Positions 1 to 10,381 of a DNA stretch of 64,000 nucleotides are shown here, piece by piece (the stretch's first letter is position 1; every line of letters starts with the position of its first letter). The notes beneath the pieces are model-generated. The model searched no databases and was not told where the DNA came from. It saw nothing but the letters and a program-made list of their open reading frames with translations. The stretch lies in contig NC_133653.1 in assembly GCF_009905375.1 (NCBI RefSeq), positions 68,354,389-68,418,388 of the forward strand, given 5' to 3'. Source of the DNA: Apium graveolens. Its lineage: Eukaryota; Streptophyta; Magnoliopsida; Apiales; Apiaceae. A program made the position numbers and the translations under genes.

Positions 1-2409
1 GCTTGGTCCCGCAAAACATTCGGCTAAATATAATATAAGTATATTTTACTACAAAAAATGTTACGGGTATATATTAAAATTTTCTTTTAAGGGGATGAAA
101 AGTAACATTGTTACCTTACAAATTTATCTTATACAACTATAGTATACTATCTATTTATCTATATTATATTATAATAGACGAAATATTAAAATTTTGATTG
201 ATTAGTTTAATCGGTCGACCAATATTATATTATAATAAGTCAAACATTAAAAGTTTGGTAGTCGGTCGATTGTTACTTGCTGAAATTACTTAATTATCCT
301 TATTTAATTATTCTAATCTAATTTGCCGATTGATTGGTGGGACGATAAATTCTAATTTTAATTGATAAGGAAGTCAACTTCCTTTACGACTTTAATAATT
401 TAAATTCTATTTTATATCGAACTTTATATCATTATAATTGATACTAAAAATTATTATAAATGTTATTACGGCCTATAATAAATTTACGCATACTAAATAT
501 AATTAGTTGAATTTGGTTGATATAACATGCATTGGTCTAAGACAAGCTAAGAAAAAATAATAAATATCAATAATCTGGCTAAAAAAATATACTGTTGAAA
601 TAAGATATACAAAATAATATATAATAATTATCCAAGATAAAATATATTATACGATTTTGATCCAAACTAACACAAAACTAAAATAAAAAAATTATTTAAC
701 CAGTTAAAATATAATTATTTTATTGATCCAGACTTAAAAAAATTAAAATTAAATTAAAATAACTAGTTTGATTTGGTCGGGGTTTTAGCTAACGGGCTAA
801 AATAAAATAATATAAACCACTAATCCGGGATAAATCAAATTAATATTAGACTAAGTATACCCTATTGATCTGAACTAAAAATCAACTTTCATAAAAACTT
901 CAATATTGTTTTTTTAAACACACGTATAACTATCAATAAAACTCTATCGTTCAAACAGTAATATTGTCTTTTTCACTTATCGCAATTATAATATTTTTTC
1001 CGATACAGGGCTATTACTTTTACTAGGTTTAACTATTCTTAAAAATTATGAACATATATGTGTATTAATATTATGAAATCATATCATTTAAAATTTTTAA
1101 TGAACAAAATTAAGAATTTTCAAAATATTTTTTAAAAATTATGTAATATTATATTAATATTAAAATCGAGGTCTACTGATACGTATACAACACTATGCAT
1201 ATAAAATTAGTAATAGACATTAGACATGACTGATGGTCGCGAAATTGAAATAAAATTATGATTCTCTCCAGAAAAGATTTTCATAGTATTTTTCACGGAC
1301 CAGCAGACCAAAGTAACCACCCAACTACTCACCCGGGTCTCCAACTCTTTTGCTTCCTTGGATATATTTTAGTCAAATTTTGAAGTTTTAACATACCATA
1401 TAAAATTTGAAAGAATACCCAAAATACATCACTTTCCACCTTCAATTGCCCAAAATGCCCAGATGCGCGCGAACCGCCCAAAATACCCACGAAATACGCA
1501 TTTCAGGAATGCGTATTTAGCCTTTTAAATTTTAACAAAGAATACGTATGTTTAACATGCATATTCACTTTTGATTTTACAAAGAATACGCATGTTCAAC
1601 ATGCGTATTCACAAAAAAATAAAAAGTGAATACGTATGTTGAACATGCGTAGTCTTTGTTAAAATTTTAAAAACTGAATCCGCATCCCCCACATGCGTAT
1701 TCAGTGGGTAAAAAAGACGGAACATCCCGCCAATAGGTATTTTGGGCAGATTTTCCCAAATGGTGGGTATTTTGGTTTTTCACCTATAAAATTTCTTATT
1801 TAAATACAGGTTAATTTATTTTAAAATTAGTTTTAATTTTAACGAGAATATTAAAAATTAAATACATATATTTAAAAATATATATGAAAAATATGAAAAT
1901 ATCAAAAAAATAAATATTAAAAATAACTTGTGCATTGCACTAGCTATTGAAACGGGCTAAAACAAAATTTAAATTAAAAAATAATTCCTTGGTAGGTATA
2001 ATGTCTCCGAAATATAAAAAAAATATTATACACTACTTATCTAAACTTAAACAAAATTATACTATACTATTGATTAGGGTTAAAATACATAATAAAAACT
2101 AGATATAGTTAGTTGCATTTGATGTATCGGGCCAAAACAAAATAATAAATTCTACTGACCTTATAAAAAAATGTTATACTATTGAAACTGTATAAGACAA
2201 AATAAAATTTAAAAGGCAATTCATTGGTCAATATAATGATATTGAGTTAAGATAAAATAAAATATAATACTTATACGGGCTAAAACAAAATAATTTTCAA
2301 CCCGAACTTAAATAAAATTAAAAACAAACTAAATATAATTATTTGGATTCGTTCTATAAAACATTATTATACAATTACGGGATTTCTTCCAGATCTATAA
2401 TATCCATAT
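1..2409. other. AT-rich non-coding DNA with degenerate A-rich repeats
   Basis: No open frame with protein-like composition is visible here. From about 480 onward loosely similar segments recur, with cores such as GGGCTAAAACAAAATAA (near 794, 1953, 2128, 2275) and CTAAATATAATTAGTTG (near 496, 2099, 2330). This suggests an old, diverged repeat or a decayed transposon rather than unique sequence. The fold-back unit at 1405-1785 interrupts it and the copia insertion at 2415 ends it. Nothing indicates a gene. Confidence 0.6.
1405..1785. repeat. Fold-back / MITE-like element with stacked palindromes
   Basis: The outer ends are imperfect inverted copies rich in CCCAAAATACCC (left about 1416-1490, right about 1720-1777). 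Inside, a second pair of arms (TTTTAAATTTTAACAAAG on the left, its approximate complement near 1655-1675) encloses three tandem palindromes based on GAATACGCATGTT / AACATGCGTATTC. The copy at 1584-1610 is a perfect palindrome apart from one central base; its neighbours at about 1537-1566 and 1627-1653 are imperfect. There is no ORF. The structure fits a non-autonomous fold-back or MITE element; no target-site duplication could be fixed. Confidence 0.6.
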
Positions 2410-2414
2410 TATTT

Positions 2415-3025
2415 TGTTAGATATATTTGATAATGTCATGGCTAATATGATTTATGTTTAGTTTTCAGATCGTACTTAACAGGACAAATCAGTACTTAAC
2501 TGGGAATCAGTACTTATACTGGAAGTTAGGACTTAAGGATATCAGTACTTATATTATCAGCAGATAATCATCAGAAGTTGGATATCAGAACTTGAGTGCT
2601 GAAGGACGATCAGATAAGGACAGTAGCTGATTAAAGGAAAGAAGATCGAGATAAACATAAGAAGAGATATGCATGAAGAAGGAGTTCCGTGAAGAATGGA
2701 ATACTTGGAAGAAAAAATATCTGATTGATATATTTTAGGAAGCAGAATTATATTCCATATCAATTAGCGATTATCTTGTAAATGTGTAGTATATAAACAC
2801 AGACATAGGGTTTACACTATAAGTGTTATCATATTCGAGAAGATTATTTATTGTAACCCTAGCAGCTCTCGTGATATTTGTTCATCACTGAGAGGTAACA
2901 GTTTCATACTGTAACAGAGTTTATTGTTTCAATAAAGTTTGTTTTCTGTTATTTAAGATATTAAAGTTCGATTTGATTGTATTTTACACTGTATTCACCC
3001 CCTCTACAGTGTGTGTGACCTAACA
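2415..3025 (+). repeat. Copia 5' LTR (611 bp)
   Basis: It starts TGTTAGATATATTTGATAAT and ends GTGTGACCTAACA, matching 28791-29400. It contains several ATCAGTACTTA / ATCAGAACTT boxes near 2490-2590. The stretch GTAGTATATAAACACAG near 2787 is a TATA-box candidate for the element promoter. The 5' duplication is TATTT at 2410-2414. Confidence 0.93.
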
Positions 3026-3027
3026 AG

Positions 3028-3039
3028 TGGTATCAGAGC
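3028..3039 (+). promoter_or_regulatory. Copia primer-binding site (initiator tRNA-Met)
   Basis: TGGTATCAGAGC lies two bases after the LTR end and is complementary to the 3' end of plant initiator tRNA-Met, the usual minus-strand primer of these elements. Confidence 0.92.
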
Positions 3040-3080
3040 TATCTGTTAACAAACATACAGTTAAAGATCCAAACACAATC

Positions 3081-5090
3081 ATGTTTGACACAGAAACTCC
3101 AACTAAGCCTACCAAAACTGAAGAACCTCCAAAGACACAAATTCAAAGTCGGTATGAAACCATCAGAGTTCCCATAGTGAGACCATCTGAATATGCCATA
3201 TGGAAGGTGAGGATGACCATGTTTCTGGAAGCTACAGATCCAGAATATCTTGATAGAATCAAGGAAGGACCTCACAAACCAACCAAGCTTGCTGTTGCAG
3301 TTACAGGTGAAGCAGCAAAGACCGTACCAAAGGAGAAGAGTGATTATACTGCTGAAGATATCGCATCAATTGCTAAGGATGCTAAGGTACGACACTTACT
3401 GCATAGTGCCATTGATAATGTAATATCAAACAGGGTAATTAACTGCAAGACTGCTAAGGAGATATGGGATGCTCTGGAAACAAGGTGTCAAGAAACTGAT
3501 ACAATTAAGAAGAACAGGAAGACAATACTCACTCAAGAGTATGAACACTTTGACTCAAAGGCTAATGAGTTATTGACTGATTTATATGATAGATTTGTCA
3601 AACTCTTGAATGATTTGTCACTGGTTAATAAGGAGTATGATCTTGAAGATTCAAACCTTAAATTCCTGTTAGCTCTTCCTGAATGTTGGGATTTGAAGGC
3701 AACAACAATAAGAGATAACTACAGTCTTGATGAAACAACTCTTGATGAAATTTATGGAATGCTCAAGACTCATGAACTTGAGATGGAACAAAGAAGCAAG
3801 AGGAAAGGAGAAAAGTCAAGGACAGTTGCTCTTAAGGCTGAAGAAGAATCCCCCAAGGCAGCTACCTCAAGAAAAGACAAGGGTAAAGCTCTTTTCATAA
3901 AGTCTGATACTGAGTCATCAAGTTCTGAAAGTGATGATGACTCAGATTCTGAAAGCTTGCCTGAGACTGATGCTGATGAGGAGATGATGAAGCTGTGTGC
4001 TCTTATGGTGAAAGGGATCACAAAGATTGCATACAGGAAGTTCAGGAAGGGAAAGAAGCTTTCCAGAAAAGGCATAAGTTCTGATAAGAAGAATTTCAGA
4101 AGATCTGAAGGCAGAGGAGGAAAGTCTGATAGAAGAGATTATACTAATGTCAAATGCTATAACTGTGGTGAGAAAGGCCACATATCTCCTGATTGCAAGA
4201 AGGTAAAGGGTGACAAAGGCAAGGCTCTTGTCACAAAGCAGAAAAGCTGGACAGACACCTCAGACTCTGAAAGTGAGGAAAACTATGCGTTGATGGCAAA
4301 TGCTGATAAAGAAAGTGCTGAGAGCAGTTCTGAAGCTGCTGAAACAAAGGTACCTCAGACTACTTATGCTTTTCATACTGATGATATTAATGAGTTGAGA
4401 AGATATCTTAAAACCATGTTTGTTAGTTATAGAGATCAAACGTTAACATGTGAAAGATTAACTTCTGAAAATCTTGCTTTTAAGAAAAGAAATGATTTCT
4501 TAGAAAAAGAGTTAGTTATGTTCCATCAAACTCAGAAGGATAGAGATGATGTTTTTTATGTTAGGGATGAAGTGCTAAAAATGAATGAATCTCTAAAAAC
4601 TGAGTTAGAAAAGGAAAGAGAGATAATCAGGACTTGGACTAACTCTGGCAGAACAACTCAAAATTTGCTAAGTAGTGAAAATTGGAAAGAGGGCTTAGGT
4701 TATGGAGAGGATAAGAATGATAAAGGAACTGTAGAAATTAAGCCTGTTGTTAAGCAAAAGGCAAAGTTAAAACCTGTTAAGTTTGTAACTGTAAAGTCTG
4801 ATAATGAGAAATCAGAAGTTAAAGTGGAATTAACTTCTGACAAACTAAAACAGGAAAAGACTGCTGAAGTAAACGTAGGCTTAATGACTAAGAAGCAGCT
4901 TAAGCATAAGCTGAAAGATGTTAAAAATGCAAACAAGGTTAAATCACCTAGGAAAAATAGGAATGGAAAGGAAGGTGTAAATAAAAGCAATGATTATAAA
5001 CCTGTTCCTGATGCTCCTAGGAAAATGTGTCATAACTGTGGAAGTTCTAACCATCTGGCTTCTTTTTGCAGGAAGAATAAGAACATAAAC
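3081..5090 (+). pseudogene. gag: Copia Gag (N-terminal and central part), interrupted by the nested element
   Basis: The frame starts at ATG 3081 (MFDTETPTKP); upstream in-frame codons lie in the PBS region. It stays open for 670 codons to the insertion point at 5090, and the few codons after that are LTR sequence. The N-terminal half has the UBN2/copia gag layout (W-K-V-R around residue 38, AKEIWDALETRCQ, LPECWDLKATTIRDN). A zinc knuckle CYNCGEKGHISPDC sits near residue 360 and a second, CHNCGSSNHLASFC, near residue 650. Between them are acidic/serine-rich and Lys-rich stretches and a coiled-coil-like segment. Gag would form the cytoplasmic virus-like particle and bind element RNA. It is intact up to the insertion, unlike the broken pol. 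Confidence 0.9.
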
Positions 5091-7003
5091 TGTAATAACC
5101 CCCAAAATTTTCAACTTTTTGTAACCCTTGTGAATAGTGTTTTAGCTGAATGAGAAAACTTTTCATGCCACACTATGTAGGGGTTCTATTATGGATATTC
5201 TGAGATTTTATTAGTACTCTATATGGTATATGAGTGTATGCAAAGATCGCCAGAATCCAATTCCGAACACTTTGGTTTTTCCCGGAAATACCCTAGATGC
5301 GGAAAGAATTGAGTATAAGGTAACAGGATAAAAAGGATTTAAATTAAAGGATTATAATAGAGGATCATAAAAAGGAATACAATGTATTGAGAAAGGTTAA
5401 GCGAACCTAAGTAATAAGATCCCGGGTATGATCCTTCAAACGATAAACGAAAACGAAAGTTAAGTGAACCGTATAACAGATCAGCGGTCATTAGGCAAAC
5501 AATTAGGAAGTTAATCAAAGGGATTAGAGTGAGTGATGTCACCCAACCAATGAGAGGAGGACAAAGAGGGAAGGATGACATCACAACATGACATAGGCAT
5601 GACATGGGAAGGAAGGAGGTGTGGTGGCTTTTTAACCACACAAAATCAAGGGCAAATAGGTAATTGACTAAATCAAACACAAAAACAAATCAACCAAGCC
5701 AAGCAAATTCATTCTTCATCAAAATTAAAAAAGAAACCAAGGCATTGTTCTTGAGAGCTCTCGGCTTTTTACTATTGCAAAAGGCAAGAAAATTCAAAAT
5801 CAAAGGTCCAAGCTTCCTAAATTGGTGAGTTAATTCCCTAATCATCTTCATGCTTAGTTAGGGATATATCATGAGTTTAAGCCATCAATTCCTTCTCAAT
5901 CTTCTTCATTTAATCAAAGAAGAAGACTATGAATAGTGTTTTCAAATTTTTAACTTGAAATTTTTCTTGTTTCCCTTGAAGATCCAAGCATTCCTAAGAC
6001 TTCTCAAAGCTTCTTAAGGCTTCCTAGCTCCTCCCACCACTTCAAGGAAGGTATATCATCTCCAAACCCTAGATTCCTATGTATTATAAGATGATTTTGA
6101 GTAGTAGGGTGATATTGTAGCTTGATGTTTGTGATTTAGAGTTTGGGATTGAAATGGTATTGAATCGGATTGGTAAATCTTGTTGTTTTGGTTAAAAGAA
6201 TGTAGTATAGTTAAATTCAAGCTTAGGCATAAGTATGAATGTTAAAATTGAATTGTTTGGGGTTGTTATGATGTGATAAGGATGGATGTTGGTTGTATGT
6301 TGGATTTGAGGTTGAATTGGGTTGGTTTTGAATGGTTTTAAATTGGGAAATCGCGTAAACATAGCCGTCGTAACATCCGATTTTCTTTAGAATGTTTTTG
6401 TGCATAACATTAGGACCCGAGAACCCCCTGCTAGATTATGACCATTGCCATGTTTAGATAGCTCATGTTACGAGCTTCGTTTTGATATGTAGTTCGTTCG
6501 ATTCCGATGCACGGTTTAGGAGAAACGACCGTTTCAAGTAACGGCGTTTCGCGAATGAAACTTTTCCCCTCGCCTTACTTTGAAACAAAGGTTAAAGACC
6601 AAAAAGGGTTAATTAATGCATGAAACATTTATGGTAAGTGTGTTAGGCAGTTGTTAAGACACTCGCGAAGCAATCGCCTTAAAACTCGTAAAGGTTAAAT
6701 TATTAAAAATGGTGGAGCCGAGGGTACCCGGGTGACTTAAGCAAATCAGTAAGCGCAAAACAAGCGTTAAGAGTCTAAGTTAGTTAAAGAATAGATTTAC
6801 AAGTGACTTTGGTTTAATTCCAACTTACTTATTGTTTATAGGTTACCAGACTCGTCCCGAGCCTTTTATCACCCCAAGTCGCTCAGGCAAGTTCTCTACC
6901 CGTTATAACTGTTGTTGTGATGTATATATGGATTTGCATTATCTTGCGATAGATGCATGTTGGTTAATTAGCAAATATTGCAATACATTGAAGCATGCTG
7001 CTA

Positions 7004-7005
<2 letters not shown>

Positions 7006-7039
<34 letters not shown>
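7006..7039. repeat. (AT)n microsatellite in 5' LTR
   Basis: About 17 AT units; the same place in the 3' LTR (about 17036-17051) has roughly half as many, so the tract changed length after insertion. Confidence 0.9.
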
Positions 7040-7042
<3 letters not shown>

Positions 7043-8262
7043 TGCCTGTTTCGTATTCTTGCTATATATATCTGTTGATTCAGTTGATAATACCTATGCT
7101 AGAGGATAGCGGTAACTTGCATATACCCTTAGTATAGGGACCCAAAAGGTGGAAATATTTTCTAAATTGGGAGTCGAGGATCCCGAGTAGATTTTGTATA
7201 TATGTATATAAATATATATATATATACTTATATATATATGGTTATAGTTTTCAAAACTATTAATCGAATAAGGTTTATTCGATAACTTTTATTTTATTAT
7301 TTGAATATTATTTGAATATTCATTCGAGGGCTTATGACTCAGTTTATATTATTTAATGAATATTATTTGAATATTCATTTGAGGATGTATGACTCCTTTA
7401 TTTTTATTTAATGAATATTATTTATAATATTCATTCGAGATATTATGACTCCGCTTATTACTGAAATATATTCTTTATTTTATTAAAGAATAAGGTGTCA
7501 ATAATCAAACTTATTTTCGATTATTCAAATAAAGATAGTACTTTCGTATAAGTATATCTTTGGTTATTTAATACTCGTTTCAAGTATAAGTTTTAATACT
7601 TTTACTTCAATTATTTTTATAAAGATTATTCTTTATGGGAATATTATTTAAATAATAATATTCAGACATTTTCTAAATATACTGGGGACTGATTTACTTC
7701 ATTAAATCAGCTTTACTCCAAACACTCTTTAAAGTGCTTTCGAGTCTTCAAAATGATTTTTAAAAGTTAGAGCGGATCCCAAAACTCATTTTTTTATATT
7801 TAAGATCTTCCTTTTTAAGGGGATTTAAATACTCGCTCAAAACCTGAGGGATCCGGCTCTGTGGTGCATTTTATATTCGCAACAAGGTTGCAGTGTTGGT
7901 AAATGAATTGATTACTTACCCAACGTTTGGGAAGTAAGTCCATCTATTGAGTGGGCATAAGCAACATGGGCTCAGTGGGCGTCCATGATAGTGTAAGTGG
8001 CTCAGTGGGAGTCCATCAAATGCATAAGTGGCTGAGTGGCAGTCCAGCATAAGGTCCTATTGAGACCAGGGTGATGACCAGTGGGGAATTCGTCCATCTA
8101 CTAGTAGAAAAGGTTACTTATTGGTATCTTTGCCTGATCAGCGAGATACCTGGTTTATGCCAAAATTCTTTTCCTTTCCCAAAATTTATTGGATGTTTAA
8201 AACTCTGTTCATACTTTACATGACAGAGGTTTTCAGGAAATGTATAAAGAAGATGTATATGT

Positions 8263-8263
<1 letters not shown>

Positions 8264-8294
<31 letters not shown>
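8264..8294. repeat. (AT)n microsatellite in 5' LTR
   Basis: About 15 AT units. It is absent from the 3' LTR because it lies inside the deleted segment. Confidence 0.9.
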
Positions 8295-8298
<4 letters not shown>

Positions 8299-8649
8299 AC
8301 TTAATGAAGTATATCATAACTTCATTTCCTTTAATAATATTTCAAAGATTTAATCTATTCAAATCGTGTCTTGTAGTCTCATCTATCTGATGAACTGTTG
8401 AAAGCTCATTATACTTTGAACAGTGGTAGTTCAAGTAGGTTTTTAATGATATAAGTATAGTGAAGTATTTGGTAACTTCATCCCTTGTTTCTACTTATAT
8501 CTAGTAAGTAATTATCTTACGTTTGATAAAAAAATTCTAGTAAGTATCCATTTAGATACTTATATCATTGTTATCACTATATATTATCTTGCGAGCTGTA
8601 AGGCTCACTCTTGCTTTATTTCTTCATCACACAACAACAGTTAGGAAAG

Positions 8650-8772
8650 ATGGCCAGACTCCAGCAGACCCAGCGCAAGCGCGTGGGAAGCGTCCCACGT
8701 CTTCCCGATGATGTTGTAGCTGCAATAGCTGCAGAGGTAGATCTATTGGTAGATCAGGCATTCTATTTTTGA
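8650..8772 (+). CDS. Short basic ORF in the LTR; candidate exon 1 of a spliced accessory gene
   Basis: ATG 8650 opens a 40-codon frame beginning MARLQQTQRKRVGS, arginine-rich at its start, ending TGA 8770-8772 if unspliced. At codon 29 (GAG, 8734-8736) it meets GCAGAG|GTAGAT, a plausible plant 5' splice site in phase 0. The other two Tekay-like elements have an ORF of nearly the same length at the same LTR position (MARLRFTARK at 59095; MNRTKLPIRERIG on the minus strand at 43012), each reaching (G/C)AG|GTAG in phase 0 after 27-28 codons. Joined to 9233-9970 it would give a 274-aa protein. Function is unknown. It could instead be a regulatory upstream ORF in the leader. Confidence 0.55.
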   Translation: MARLQQTQRKRVGSVPRLPDDVVAAIAAEVDLLVDQAFYF

Positions 8773-9232
8773 GAATCAAATTATGTATAATTATAACTTG
8801 TGGCAGATAATGGCAATTAACTGTAAATTTATCAAGTAATCATTTTGGGTTGTAATAACTTTTAAATTGTGGATTCAAAGACTTGTACTTATTTCAATTT
8901 CATCTCTGAGACTATAACGGGTTGTGGTGTATGTTAGTGTGGGGTCACAGCATAAGGTTATTATTATTAATTAAGTGAAGTGGTATTGTGGAAAGAAAGA
9001 CCGTGACGACCCGGATCCCCGACCCCGGATCTGGGGGTGTTACAGAAATGGTATCAGAGCTAAGCGTTATAAACCTCAGAGATGATGCGTCGATATAATA
9101 ACAAACTCACAAAGATAATAAGAACTCTTGCCAAGTTCATGGTCGGACTACTTAAAGTAGTGCTGACAGTTAAAACCCTTACGGGAACCCTTATAAGTAT
9201 CATGATAGTAACTTAGCTCATTTAATGTGTAG
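8737..9232 (+). other. Candidate intron spanning LTR end and PBS (496 nt)
   Basis: It starts GTAGAT and ends TTTAATGTGTAG. It would remove the last 308 bp of the LTR and the PBS from a subgenomic mRNA. Equivalent intervals in the other elements are 59176-59685 (510 nt) and 42928 down to 42421 (508 nt). Splicing is inferred from site position and conserved phase, not observed. Confidence 0.45.
9049..9060 (+). promoter_or_regulatory. Ty3 element 1 primer-binding site
   Basis: TGGTATCAGAGC lies four bases after the LTR end and matches plant initiator tRNA-Met. Confidence 0.93.
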
Positions 9233-9970
9233 GCGCCTGAGATAGAGGACCCTGAGATGTTCGAGCGTGAGCATGATGAGGCACTGCTAGATGTTGAGGA
9301 TCAGGAGGAGCCTGAGATGGAGGAGGATGAGGAGGACCCCTCAGAGGAGTCAGAGACGGAGGTCATTGCTATTTCAGATGAGGAGGGCCCCTCAGAGGAG
9401 TCAGAGACAGAGGTTATTGCTATTCCAGATGAGGAGGACCCGGATGAGGTCCCAGTAGCTGAGGAGCATGTTGGACCTATGGTAGTGTATGCTGGTACCC
9501 CATTACCCACACTTTCGGTGGTCAGAGCCCCTACCCCTCCACCACTATCCTGGATTCCCGATGATGACAGCTCAGAGACTCATACTTCCGAGCCTAGGCA
9601 GACCGAAGAGGCACCCTCAGCGGCTCCGGATTCACCACCTCTTGACCCTGCCCACAGGCAGTCTTCGTTAGCTCATGGATATGTTCAGGATGTTCTGAGG
9701 ACCCGAGTGGCTGTTACCGAGGGCCGACTAGATGAGGCCAGGAGGGAGTTGGATGCAGAGAGGGCGGGTAGGCGTACCCGAGCTTATGAGACTAGGGCTT
9801 CTATACCCCGATCCTTGAGGAGGGAGCTTACGGGGATAGAGCTCACATCCCGAGCGAGGTTCAGATCGCTCCAGGGGGACAGGCATGGTAGGATCTCCAG
9901 GCGGCAGGCCGACTATATCTTCCGTCGTGCGATGGAAAGGGTATGGGAGCTGACCCGCTCCGGTGTGTGA
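9233..9970 (+). CDS. Accessory acidic ORF 5' of gag (candidate exon 2)
   Basis: The frame is open from the putative acceptor at 9232 to TGA 9968-9970 (245 codons); the first in-frame ATG is 9257 (237 aa). The N-terminal third is strongly acidic and carries a tandem repeat with SEESETEVIAI twice. A Pro/Ser-rich linker follows, then a predicted helical, coiled-coil-like stretch (VTEGRLDEARRELDAERAG, near residue 160) and a basic Arg-rich C-terminus (SRARFRSLQGDRHGRISRR). No known retroelement domain is recognised. It lies in the PBS-gag interval, like the extra ORFs described for some plant Ty3 lineages. A homologue occurs in each of the other two Tekay-like elements here. The role is unknown; the combination of basic and acidic parts could suit RNA or chromatin binding. 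Confidence 0.7.
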   Translation, partial: APEIEDPEMFEREHDEALLDVEDQEEPEMEEDEEDPSEESETEVIAISDEEGPSEESETEVIAIPDEEDPDEVPVAEEHVGPMVVYAGTPLPTLSVVRAPTPPPLSWIPDDDSSETHTSEPRQTEEAPSAAPDSPPLDPAHRQSSLAHGYVQDVLRTRVAVTEGRLDEARRELDAERAGRRTRAYETRASIPRSLRRELTGIELTSRARFRSLQGDRHGRISRRQADYIFRRAMERVWELTRSGV

Positions 9971-10381
9971 TTCAGGATTGATGATGGAATAGTCTAGTTG
10001 TCTAGTTAGCCGAGGCCTTAGTAAGAGCCAATTTTCCGGGATAGTTGACTTGTATATAACATCCCTTTTTCTGACTAGACAGATAGACTCTTGTGTATCA
10101 CTTTTGGGATAGATGACTGTAGCACTGTTGTACTTTTGACCAGATCAAACTATGTATTTCTCGCATTATGTATATATTTGTTTCCTTCGGTTCAGTTCAT
10201 TAGTGACAGGATCACTGTTTTTATCATTATTATTACTGCACTTCGTATTAGAACTTTCTTAAAATAATCAAATTGCGATATACGTTCTCCCCATTATAAG
10301 AGCTGTGCAAGACACAATGTTGTATATGATTGTGACCTAACGTTGAATTTCCCAATAATTTTTCTTTTTATTATCAGAATC
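9971..10381 (+). other. Spacer between accessory ORF and gag
   Basis: About 410 bp, T-rich, with no convincing ORF. TTTTTCTTTTTATTATCAG just before the gag ATG looks like a polypyrimidine tract with AG, a possible second splice acceptor. The right-hand element also has a CAG 15 bases before its gag ATG (60692-60694). Confidence 0.5.

Larger units (their letters stand above)
5091..9044 (+). repeat. Ty3 element 1, 5' LTR (3,954 bp)
   Basis: It matches 15124-18748, with differences of roughly 1-1.5% by eye plus one 307-bp deletion in the 3' copy. It includes two AT microsatellites, a short ORF near its 3' end (8650-8772) and a CACTCTTGCTT block just upstream of that ORF. Open frames elsewhere in the LTR are small, lack domains and are not supported as genes. 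Confidence 0.93.

Noticed and set aside
3028..3039. tRNA-like sequence
   Set aside because: Only the 12 bases complementary to initiator tRNA-Met are present, as a primer site; no tRNA cloverleaf can be formed here or at the other PBSs.
3039..4990. Minus-strand ORFs opposite copia gag (up to 101 codons)
   Set aside because: Antisense shadows of a long coding frame with biased codons; no domain, and the plus-strand gag explains the region.
5339..5680. 113-codon minus-strand ORF in the LTR, repeated at 15372-15713 and, on the opposite strand, near 36527 and 46194
   Set aside because: Recurrence is fully explained by LTR duplication; the frame is not kept at full length in the inverted element's LTRs (79 codons), and there is no start context or domain. 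Worth no more than a note.
6832..7137. ORF reading through an (AT)n tract in the 5' LTR
   Set aside because: Begins at a non-ATG codon and consists partly of Tyr-Ile repeats from the microsatellite; broken differently in the 3' LTR.
9301..9510. Minus-strand Ser/Gly-rich ORF opposite the accessory ORF
   Set aside because: Complement of an acidic repeat; no homologue in the other elements' equivalent strand.
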